Assembly (NCBI GenBank): GCA_902600395.1
Contig: CACKJL010000031.1
Location: 1-11,699, forward strand
DNA length: 11,699 bases
Source: an uncultured Prochlorococcus sp.
GTDB lineage: Bacteria > Cyanobacteriota > Cyanobacteriia > PCC-6307 > Cyanobiaceae
Reading direction: 5' to 3'
Positions 6,822-11,699 of this stretch are shown piece after piece; position 1 is the first letter of the stretch; each line of letters begins with the position of its first letter. The notes beneath the pieces are model-generated. The model did not search any database. It was not told where the DNA came from and worked only from the letters and a program-made list of their open reading frames with translations. The position numbers were made by a program, and so were the translations under genes.

Positions 6822-6827
6822 TATAAT
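6822..6827 (+). promoter_or_regulatory. Candidate -10 box for tRNA-Trp
   Basis: A perfect consensus TATAAT lies 9 bases before the tRNA 5' end, predicting transcription start at about 6834, three bases before mature tRNA-Trp. No good -35 hexamer stands at 16-18 bases; the best there is CAACTT (6798-6803). Perfect TATAAT strings also occur by chance in AT-rich DNA, but the spacing to a stable RNA supports it. Confidence 0.45.
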
Positions 6828-6836
6828 CATTTAAAT

Positions 6837-6909
6837 GCGTCGTTAGTTCAGTTGGTAGAACGCAGGTCTCCAAAACCTGATGTCGGGGGTTCAAGTCCTC
6901 CACGACGCG
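6837..6909 (+). tRNA. trnW: tRNA-Trp (anticodon CCA)
   Basis: A full cloverleaf can be drawn. The acceptor stem is GCGTCGT (6837-6843) with ACGACGC (6902-6908) and discriminator G6909. The D arm holds AGTTCAGTTGGTAGA. The anticodon stem is CAGGT/ACCTG (6863-6867 with 6875-6879) around loop CTCCAAA, with anticodon CCA at 6870-6872. The T arm contains GGTTCAAGTCC with one G-T pair. The 3' CCA is not encoded and must be added. G as discriminator and CCA anticodon are both Trp identity elements. The SH3-like small protein gene follows 35 bases later on the same strand. Confidence 0.97.
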
Positions 6910-6944
6910 TTTAATCAACATTATGTAAATCATTTTTTCATAAG

Positions 6945-7139
6945 ATGGAGTTAGATCTTCAACCTGGGGACGTAGTTAAAGTCCTCGAATCAGCAGCTTT
7001 AGGATGGGTTCGTGCAAGAGTCATCAGAGTTAAGTCTGGTGGGAGAGTTGTCGTGCAAAGTGACCAAGGCAGAGAATTTACCGCTAGAGGCAATCAAGTT
7101 AGGTTGATTGAACCTGCTGGGTTTAGACCTCAAAAATAA
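6945..7139 (+). CDS. Small SH3/KOW-like protein of unknown function (64 aa)
   Basis: Basic protein of 64 residues that looks like a single small beta-barrel. It opens LQPGDVVKVLESAALGWVRARVIRVKSGG, and then VVVQSDQGREFTARGNQVRLIEP supplies further alternating strands. This PGDxVKV...V...GGxVVVxxxxGxxxTxxxxxVRLI pattern resembles SH3-like/KOW domains such as those in ribosomal or NDH-1 accessory proteins. I compared it mentally with NdhS, a similarly sized SH3-like ferredoxin-binding subunit of cyanobacterial NDH-1, and the sequence does not match well enough to name it. It has no membrane segment or signal. Start ATG 6945 is the only sensible one; no clear Shine-Dalgarno. It sits between two tRNA genes on the + strand, 35 bases after tRNA-Trp, and could be expressed by read-through from it. 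A role with RNA or the ribosome is possible by context only. Confidence 0.75.
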   Translation: MELDLQPGDVVKVLESAALGWVRARVIRVKSGGRVVVQSDQGREFTARGNQVRLIEPAGFRPQK

Positions 7140-7261
7140 ATATTTTGTTTAAACTAAGGCAACTGTAAAATTAACTATCTCTGTAAATCCTCAAATTAAT
7201 AAATGTTTTTTATTACAACACCATAAATTGAGTATTATGATCTGATAATTTTAAGAATGAA

Positions 7262-7281
7262 GTTCTAAATAAATTTAGAAC
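7262..7281. repeat. Perfect 9-bp inverted repeat upstream of tRNA-Asp
   Basis: GTTCTAAAT (7262-7270) is followed by AA and then its exact reverse complement ATTTAGAAC (7273-7281). The right arm ends 8 bases before the tRNA-Asp 5' end. As RNA it would fold to about 8 bp with a 4-base loop. It lacks a T-run, so it is not a classical terminator; it covers where the -10 or start region of a tRNA-Asp promoter would be. It could be an operator, a precursor-RNA hairpin or chance. Confidence 0.6.
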
Positions 7282-7289
7282 AAAACTCT

Positions 7290-7363
7290 GGGACCGTAGT
7301 TCAACTGGTTAGAGCACCGCCCTGTCACGGCGGAAGTTGCGGGTTCGAATCCCGTCGGTCCCG
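7290..7363 (+). tRNA. trnD: tRNA-Asp (anticodon GTC)
   Basis: A clean cloverleaf is present. The acceptor is GGGACCG (7290-7296) with CGGTCCC (7356-7362) and discriminator G7363, an Asp identity base. The D arm is AGTTCAACTGGTTAGAGC. The anticodon stem is CCGCC (7317-7321) with GGCGG (7329-7333) around loop CTGTCAC, with anticodon GTC at 7324-7326. The T arm is GCGGGTTCGAATCCCGT. CCA is not encoded. Six T residues (7364-7369) follow at once and gltX starts 17 bases after the tRNA, so the two are tightly linked. Confidence 0.98.
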
Positions 7364-7380
7364 TTTTTTCTAAAAGAAAT

Positions 7381-8820
7381 TTGGAAAAACGATTAAGACT
7401 AGCCCCGAGTCCAACGGGTTTATTTCATATTGGTACAGCGCGAACAGCATTATTCAACTGGTTATATGCAAAAAATATAGGCGGAAGGTTTCTTATCAGG
7501 ATAGAAGATACAGATTTTCTTCGATCTAAATCTGAATATACAAAAAATATATTAGAGGGCTTGAAATGGCTTGGACTTAAATGGGATGAAGAACCTATAA
7601 AGCAAAGTGACCGAATTTCGATTCACAAAAATTACATCAAAAAGCTACTGGAATGTGGAGCTGCATATAGATGCTTTACAACAGAAGATGAGATTTCTGA
7701 ATTAAGAGAAGAACAAAAAAAGAGAGGGTTACCGCCAAAGCATGATAATAGACACAGAAGTCTTTCAAAAGAAGAAATAGAAAATTTCATATCTCAAGGG
7801 AGGACTTCAGTAATAAGGTTTAAGATTGAAGAAAAAATTGAAATTAAATGGGTAGATCAGATAAGAGGAGAAATCAAATGGCAAGGGAAGGACTTGGGTG
7901 GTGATTTAGTTTTGTCAAGGAGGGCAAAGGGATATGAGATTGGAGATCCTTTGTATAATCTTGCAGTTGTAGTTGATGATAATTTCATGAATATTTCTCA
8001 TGTTGTAAGGGGTGAAGATCATATCTCGAACACCGCAAAACAAATATTGATTTATAAAGCATTAAATTTTAATTTGCCGACTTTTTCGCATACACCCTTA
8101 ATACTGAATAGTGAAGGGAAAAAATTATCTAAAAGAGATTGCGTGACCTCAATCGACGAATTTAGAGATATGGGATATTTACCTGAAGCCTTATCAAACT
8201 ATATGGCCTTTTTAGGTTGGTCTCCAAAATCTGCCGACAGAGAAATACTTTCACTTGATGAGATATCTGAAATTTTTGACTTATCAGACATAAATAAAGC
8301 TGGGGCTAAATTCAGTTGGGAAAAACTCAATTGGATTAATTCTCAATATATAAAAAATATGGAATCAATAAAGTTAAGTGTGATCATGAGGAATTACTGG
8401 GATGAAAATGGTTGGGTACCGCCATCACAAGAATGGGCACACAAATTAGCAATTTTGCTTAGAGACTCTATGACTCTTTTAAAAGATGCCATTGATCAAT
8501 CAAAACCATTTTTCTTAATCCCTAAAATTCAAAAAGAAGGTCAAGATTTTCTGGAAAGCAAGGATAGTAAGGCATCTCTAAAACTAATCTTAAATTATTT
8601 AACTGAGCAAAACATTATAAAACTAGAAAAAGAGAAAGCCAAAGAAATAATAAACGAAATCTCAAAAATTCATAATGTTAAAAAAGGGATATTAATGAAA
8701 TCATTAAGAGTGGCTTTTTTTGGATCTCTCAGTGGGCCAGATTTAATTCAAAGTTGGGAGCTTTTCTCAGAGATTAAAACTGATAGATCTCGAATTGAAA
8801 GATGTCTTAAATCAACCTAA
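7381..8820 (+). CDS. gltX: Glutamyl-tRNA synthetase (probably non-discriminating)
   Basis: Class I aminoacyl-tRNA synthetase of 479 residues, the usual length. It has the HIGH-type motif HIGT (16-19) in RLAPSPTGLFHIGTART, the glutamate-binding FLIRIEDTDFLRS (37-49), VVRGEDHISNTAKQI (208-222), and the KMSKS-type KLSKR (248-252). The anticodon-binding helical bundle fills the C-terminal third. In cyanobacteria, which generally lack GlnRS, this enzyme charges both tRNA-Glu and tRNA-Gln, with GatCAB converting the latter; its Glu-tRNA also feeds the C5 tetrapyrrole route that ends in HemL. The four-Cys zinc site of the E. coli enzyme is absent, with only Cys98 near that place. The start is TTG at 7381, directly before the conserved KRLRLAPSPTG; no in-frame ATG or GTG precedes it. 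It sits 17 bases after tRNA-Asp and ends one base before the convergent antiporter stop. Identity is very secure. Confidence 0.97.
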   Translation: MEKRLRLAPSPTGLFHIGTARTALFNWLYAKNIGGRFLIRIEDTDFLRSKSEYTKNILEGLKWLGLKWDEEPIKQSDRISIHKNYIKKLLECGAAYRCFTTEDEISELREEQKKRGLPPKHDNRHRSLSKEEIENFISQGRTSVIRFKIEEKIEIKWVDQIRGEIKWQGKDLGGDLVLSRRAKGYEIGDPLYNLAVVVDDNFMNISHVVRGEDHISNTAKQILIYKALNFNLPTFSHTPLILNSEGKKLSKRDCVTSIDEFRDMGYLPEALSNYMAFLGWSPKSADREILSLDEISEIFDLSDINKAGAKFSWEKLNWINSQYIKNMESIKLSVIMRNYWDENGWVPPSQEWAHKLAILLRDSMTLLKDAIDQSKPFFLIPKIQKEGQDFLESKDSKASLKLILNYLTEQNIIKLEKEKAKEIINEISKIHNVKKGILMKSLRVAFFGSLSGPDLIQSWELFSEIKTDRSRIERCLKST

Positions 8821-8821
8821 A

Positions 8822-10018
8822 TTATTTTTTTTGTTCTAATTCAAGCCTGCTCGCCAAAGGTTTAGCGGAAAGACCTTGTATTCCTACTGTCATTAAAATA
8901 GTAAGAAAAACTAAACCTTGGAGACGACCAGCACCAAGGATACCAGCCTGCTCTAGTCTTATAGAGAAAAGAGAAGCTACTGCTGCAGTAACAATACCTC
9001 TTGGGGCTAACCAGGCTAAAAATATTTTTTCTTTTAAGTTCAATTCTCTACCCATAGTTGCTATCCATATAGAGATAGGGCGAACAATTACCATCAACAT
9101 AAAAACGCAAACTACACCTCCCCAGCCAAGGGGACTTAATTCACCCCAAGAAACGTCAGCGGCCAAAAGAGGGAAAAGAACTGTTATTGCTAATTGAGCT
9201 AATTCACCTATCAGATTATCCAATCTCTCCTTATCTATAACTTCTCTTTTGCCCACAACGAAACCTGCTGCGACAGAAGCCGGCAAGCCTGATTCTGGCA
9301 AAAAATATTCGCAAATTCCATACACAAGGAAAATAAATCCAAGCGTAACTTGAAGCTCTATTCCAAATGAGGCTTCATTTTTTATTTTTTTTAAAATTTC
9401 TGATAGCAACCATCCTGTACTTAATCCGATTAAGACTCCTCCTCCTAATCTTTGCATTAATGCTATAAAAACCTCATTAATCCCACGAAGATCCCCTAAA
9501 GTCAGTTCTAAAAGCAGTAATGCAAGTACTGCACCAATTGGTTCAAGCAACAACCCCTCAGCTTTTAAAACCTCTGAGAGTGGGGAAGCTAATTTTATTT
9601 GCTCCACTAATGGAGTTACAACTGTTGGTCCAGTAGCTAGAACGATAGCACTATATATTCCTGCAACTTGCCATGATAGGCCTGCCAGCCAATGAGCAAT
9701 AAAAATTCCAGCTGATAATGAAATAAAAAGTCTTACCAATGAAATTTTCAAAACAGTATTTCTTATATTCCCCTCAGGCAGTTTTAAATTTAGCCCCCCT
9801 TCAAAAAGAACCAAACAGACTAGAAGCCCTACAATAGTTTCGAGCCCTTGGCCAAGATCTAAGGGCTCGACCAGTCCTAAACCTGATCTTCCTATAAGCA
9901 ATCCAGAAAGCAATAAAATAACAACGCTGGGGAATCCTGTTAAAGAAGAAAATAATCGCGCGCAAGCACCTGCAAATACAGTTATCCCCCAAAGTAATCC
10001 AAGCCTTTCAGGCGTCAT
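8822..10018 (-). CDS. CPA1-type Na+(or K+)/H+ antiporter
   Basis: Polytopic inner-membrane cation/proton exchanger of 398 residues with about 12-13 hydrophobic helices, full length for a transporter core and without a regulatory tail. Family signatures are LVLFEGGLNLKL (69-80), LATGPTVVTPLVEQIK (127-142) with the unwound-helix TGPT, the ion-site region EGLLLEPIGAVLALL (154-168), GLPASVAAGFVVG (244-256), VRP (312-314) and LAPRGIVTAAVASL (337-350) with the conserved Arg340. At the position where CPA1 exchangers normally carry the ion-coordinating Asp (ND, or DP in this subgroup), this protein has Glu159-Pro160. It likely serves Na+ extrusion or pH homeostasis in seawater; ion preference and direction are unproven. 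Start ATG at 10018 fits the first hydrophobic helix. It converges with gltX (stops one base apart). The 162-base gap upstream, towards the HLIP gene, must hold its promoter. Confidence 0.93.
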   Translation of the reverse strand: MTPERLGLLWGITVFAGACARLFSSLTGFPSVVILLLSGLLIGRSGLGLVEPLDLGQGLETIVGLLVCLVLFEGGLNLKLPEGNIRNTVLKISLVRLFISLSAGIFIAHWLAGLSWQVAGIYSAIVLATGPTVVTPLVEQIKLASPLSEVLKAEGLLLEPIGAVLALLLLELTLGDLRGINEVFIALMQRLGGGVLIGLSTGWLLSEILKKIKNEASFGIELQVTLGFIFLVYGICEYFLPESGLPASVAAGFVVGKREVIDKERLDNLIGELAQLAITVLFPLLAADVSWGELSPLGWGGVVCVFMLMVIVRPISIWIATMGRELNLKEKIFLAWLAPRGIVTAAVASLFSIRLEQAGILGAGRLQGLVFLTILMTVGIQGLSAKPLASRLELEQKK

Positions 10019-10160
10019 GAAAAATATATATTGTAGAAATATTTATTATTTTGATTAAATCAACAATCTTATCTGAAGTCCAATAAATACAATACTTTTT
10101 AATTTAATTAATCAGCTGAATAAGAGTAATTTTATTAAGTCAATCAAAACTACTTTTAAG

Positions 10161-10174
10161 TCAAATGAATTTGA
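10161..10174 (-). terminator. Weak hairpin candidate after the HLIP gene
   Basis: TCAAAT (10161-10166) and ATTTGA (10169-10174) form a 6-bp inverted repeat 7 bases past the HLIP stop in its direction of transcription. The loop is only 2 bases unless the stem frays, and the following minus-strand bases contain an interrupted T/A run rather than a clean U-tract. It is recorded as the only terminator-like structure at the end of the tsaD-HLIP unit. Confidence 0.2.
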
Positions 10175-10180
10175 ATTCTT

Positions 10181-10357
10181 TTAAGAAAGTTGGCTTATTA
10201 AAGCAATAATTATAAAAATAATTCCTATACCAACCGTCGCCATCCTTCCATTCCATATTTCAGCTTGAGGGGTAAAACCTCTTTTCCACAAATTCAGTTC
10301 CTTTTTATCAACGAAGTTTTTTGTCTCTTTAATCTCGATTTTATTTTGTTTGTTCAT
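10181..10357 (-). CDS. hli: High-light-inducible protein (HLIP/SCP), single-helix chlorophyll-binding type
   Basis: Thylakoid protein of 58 residues with one C-terminal membrane helix. HLIPs bind chlorophyll and carotenoid, dissipate excess energy and assist photosystem II and chlorophyll assembly; many are induced by light stress. The signature is TPQAEIWNGRMATVG (29-43): Glu33 and Arg38 form the helix-locking pair, and Asn36 is a pigment ligand position of ExxNGRxAMxG, with Thr41 replacing the usual Met. The helix GIGIIFIIIALISQL follows to the end. The N-terminal 25 residues are Lys/Glu-rich. I chose ATG 10357, 4 bases after the tsaD stop. Two further in-frame ATGs upstream (10384 and 10426) would add 9 or 23 residues overlapping tsaD, and those codons are explained by tsaD. 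There is no clear Shine-Dalgarno before 10357, so translational coupling to tsaD is possible. Family is secure, start is less so. Confidence 0.92.
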   Translation of the reverse strand: MNKQNKIEIKETKNFVDKKELNLWKRGFTPQAEIWNGRMATVGIGIIFIIIALISQLS

Positions 10358-10361
10358 TGAA

Positions 10362-11432
10362 TTAAAAAGGGGGTTTTTCTTCATAAAGGGTATTTGCTTG
10401 TTCAATTGACAGTCTTCCTGCGACACCTAATTTAAGGGAACTAAAATGATCCCTAAATTTGAGCCTGAACAACGCCGCCGCTCCAATCATTGCCGCATTA
10501 TCTGTACAAAGATTAATGGGAGCTAAATGAACTTTAATAGATTTTTTACTAGCTTCACTAATCATCATTTTTCTTAATGTATTGTTAGCAGCAACCCCCC
10601 CAACTACAACAACATTATCCAAGCTATGATCTTCTGCGCATTTTATTGTTCTCTCAACCAAGACCTCTGCCACTACTCTCTCAAAACTTGCAGCAACATC
10701 AGGGATTGGAACGGTCTTACCATCCAAATTTATTCTCTCGACTAATCTTAATACGGCAGTTTTTAGACCACTAAAAGAAAAATCATACTTAAGAAATCCA
10801 CCTTTTTTATCAGAAATCCTACATTTTGGTAAATTAAATTTCATTGGGTCCCCATTTTTAGCAATCTTTTCAATTGCCGGTCCTCCTGGATAATTAAGGC
10901 CTAATAGTCTACCAACTTTATCAAAGGCTTCTCCAGCAGCATCATCAAAACTTTTCCCAAGTCTCTGCATTCCCCTTTTATCATCAACCTTTATCAATTC
11001 AGTATGCCCGCCGCTAACAAGTAATGTAAGAAAAGATTTCTTTGGATAATTTTCTGAAAATAGAATTGAAGATAAATGCCCCTCCAAATGATGAATTCCC
11101 AAAAATGGTTTTGAATGTAACATACAGAGTGATCTTGCAGTTATAGAGCCAACTCGTAAACAACCAACTAATCCAGGAGCTACAGTTGCTGCAATATAAT
11201 CGACTTCCTCAATTTTGATTTTTGATTCTTCTAAAGCCCTATCTAAAACAAAAGGTAATAACTCTAAATGCTTTCTAGCTGCAAGTTCAGGAACAACTCC
11301 TCCCCATTTTGAATGATCTTCAATTTGAGAAGCAACTATATTTGAATGTATTCTGAAAGTATCGCCAATATTAGAAACTATTGAGACAGATGTCTCATCA
11401 CAACTTGTTTCAATAGCTAAAACTTTATGCAT
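10362..11432 (-). CDS. tsaD: tRNA N6-threonylcarbamoyladenosine transferase TsaD (Kae1/Gcp family)
   Basis: Transfers the threonylcarbamoyl group from TC-AMP to A37 of tRNAs reading ANN codons, working with TsaB and TsaE in the cytoplasm. It is an ASKHA-fold protein of 356 residues, somewhat longer than E. coli TsaD (337). Family marks are VLAIETSCDETSVSIV (4-19), GGVVPELAARKH (44-55), VAPGLVGCLRVG (84-95), the metal-binding HHLEGH with His115/His119 (HxxxH), LVSGGHTEL (138-146), the SFDDAAGEAFDKVGRLLGL stretch, FSFSGLKTAV, VVVGGVAANNTLR and the closing CTDNAAMIGAAA. All catalytic and metal positions look intact. ATG at 11432 gives the standard MxxVLAIETSCDET N-terminus. It is followed 4 bases later by the HLIP gene and diverges from psaF across a 74-base gap that must contain both promoters. 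Identity is very secure. Confidence 0.97.
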   Translation of the reverse strand: MHKVLAIETSCDETSVSIVSNIGDTFRIHSNIVASQIEDHSKWGGVVPELAARKHLELLPFVLDRALEESKIKIEEVDYIAATVAPGLVGCLRVGSITARSLCMLHSKPFLGIHHLEGHLSSILFSENYPKKSFLTLLVSGGHTELIKVDDKRGMQRLGKSFDDAAGEAFDKVGRLLGLNYPGGPAIEKIAKNGDPMKFNLPKCRISDKKGGFLKYDFSFSGLKTAVLRLVERINLDGKTVPIPDVAASFERVVAEVLVERTIKCAEDHSLDNVVVVGGVAANNTLRKMMISEASKKSIKVHLAPINLCTDNAAMIGAAALFRLKFRDHFSSLKLGVAGRLSIEQANTLYEEKPPF

Positions 11433-11484
11433 ATTTGATTCAACTTGTTCTATCTTAATATTAATTTCTTACTTAACACACTAT

Positions 11485-11489
11485 AAGGA
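11485..11489 (+). promoter_or_regulatory. psaF: Shine-Dalgarno-like AAGGA upstream of psaF
   Basis: AAGGA is the only good ribosome-binding match in this AT-rich leader. It lies 17 bases from ATG 11507, which is too far, but 8 bases from the in-frame TTG at 11498, an ideal distance. It therefore bears on which start is used for psaF. The overlapping TATAAG (11482-11487) could instead be a -10 box, in which case AAGGA would not be in the transcript. Confidence 0.4.
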
Positions 11490-11506
11490 ATTAAAGATTG
11501 CAACTT

Positions 11507-11699
11507 ATGAAATTCTTTTTTTCAATCATAACCTCAGTTTTTCTGTTCCTCGGAATTACTCCAACTGCTCTAGCTGCAAATGGGCCAGCCTTAAACGCAG
11601 ATAGAGCTAGTACTGAATATACTGCTTCAGCCCTTACAAAATGCTCTGAAAATCCTAAATTCATTGAGAGATCAAATTCTGCAACTACTCAAAAAGACA
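11507..11699 (+). CDS. psaF: Photosystem I subunit III (PsaF), N-terminal part; 3' end outside window
   Basis: PSI subunit on the lumenal side, which helps dock plastocyanin or cytochrome c6 to P700 in plants and algae and is less critical for docking in cyanobacteria. The 64 codons present encode a Sec-type signal peptide: basic residue Lys2, a hydrophobic core (FFFSIITSVFLFLGI), and cleavage after ALA (residue 23) into the lumen. The mature start, ANGPALNADRASTEYTASAL, is followed by LTKCSENPKFIER, with the first of the conserved cysteines and the C-x-E-N/S-P-x-F motif of PsaF. The family norm is about 160-185 residues, so roughly two thirds lies beyond the right edge. Start ATG 11507 gives a normal signal peptide; an in-frame TTG at 11498 would add three residues and is better spaced from AAGGA. 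psaF diverges from tsaD. In cyanobacteria psaJ usually follows psaF, outside this window. Confidence 0.94.
   Translation, partial: MKFFFSIITSVFLFLGITPTALAANGPALNADRASTEYTASALTKCSENPKFIERSNSATTQKD

Noticed and set aside
6945..7139. Naming the 64-residue SH3-like protein NdhS
   Set aside because: Size and predicted fold are similar, but the sequence I recall for NdhS does not match this one along its length.
7140..7289. A small gene or riboswitch in the 150-base gap before tRNA-Asp
   Set aside because: The longest ATG frame is only 7 codons, and apart from the inverted repeat at 7262-7281 there is no conserved aptamer-like structure that I can see.
9801..9992. 63-codon open frame on the - strand in another frame of the antiporter gene
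   Set aside because: It is an out-of-frame overlap with a well-supported membrane protein; composition (Arg, Cys, Phe rich) is unlike the neighbours.
10019..10180. A small regulatory RNA (such as a Yfr-type sRNA) in the 162-base gap
   Set aside because: I looked for a stable GC-rich stem and a GGAAACA-like loop motif and found neither; only short AT-rich repeats and two AAGTCAA copies are present.
10358..10426. N-terminally longer HLIP starting at 10426
   Set aside because: The extra 23 residues come from the tsaD 3' end read in another frame; HLIPs of this type are usually short, and ATG 10357 sits properly after the tsaD stop.
1..11699. Mobile element, prophage, CRISPR or defence island
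   Set aside because: No transposase, integrase, repeat array, toxin-antitoxin pair or compositional shift was found; the tRNA genes have no attachment-site duplication within the window.

Overview
The window looks like core chromosome from a marine picocyanobacterium, most likely a high-light-adapted Prochlorococcus. The DNA is strongly AT-rich and third codon positions are mostly A or T. Proteins are slightly shorter than family norms and gaps are small. Photosystem I subunit PsaF, a single-helix high-light-inducible protein (HLIP), the tetrapyrrole enzyme HemL and cyanobacterium-type hypothetical genes occur together. I assign genus and ecotype from gene content and base composition, not from an alignment. 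I see no insertion sequence, integrase, phage gene, CRISPR array or compositional break. Every gap between genes is shorter than 165 bases, so no long empty stretch needs separate description.

Layout: (1) Positions 2-727 hold the C-terminal 241 codons of hemL on the + strand, running off the left edge. (2) Positions 800-4159 hold five co-directional minus-strand genes. In transcription order they are a BioD-like P-loop/DRTGG protein, a DprA/LOG-like Rossmann protein, yajQ, a 65-residue protein of unknown function, and a membrane-anchored prohibitin/band-7 protein. (3) A short-chain dehydrogenase (+) diverges from that cluster and converges on map (methionine aminopeptidase, -) with only 3 bases between stop codons. 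(4) Positions 5972-8820 form a + strand translation block: a small two-helix PepSY-type membrane protein, rplS, tRNA-Trp, a small SH3-like protein, tRNA-Asp and gltX. (5) gltX converges, one base apart, on a CPA1-type cation/proton antiporter (-). (6) An HLIP gene lies 4 bases after tsaD (both -), and tsaD diverges from psaF, whose first 64 codons reach the right edge.

Functional threads: rplS, tRNA-Trp, tRNA-Asp, gltX, map and tsaD all serve translation (ribosome, charged tRNA, N-terminal Met removal, t6A tRNA modification). GltX and HemL lie at either end of the C5 route to chlorophyll and heme: Glu-tRNA is the starting substrate and HemL makes 5-aminolevulinate. The HLIP and PsaF belong to the photosynthetic membrane. 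The prohibitin and antiporter are general membrane-homeostasis functions.

I do not see a clearly new system such as a defence island or biosynthetic cluster. The most interesting unexplained unit is the minus-strand cluster 1723-4159, with three putative ligand- or nucleotide-binding proteins and one unknown small protein. Smaller points are the Glu at the usual catalytic Asp position of the antiporter, the tRNA-Asp/gltX junction with no room for a promoter, the tsaD-HLIP junction, a perfect inverted repeat before tRNA-Asp, a 17-codon upstream ORF and a start-codon ambiguity in psaF.
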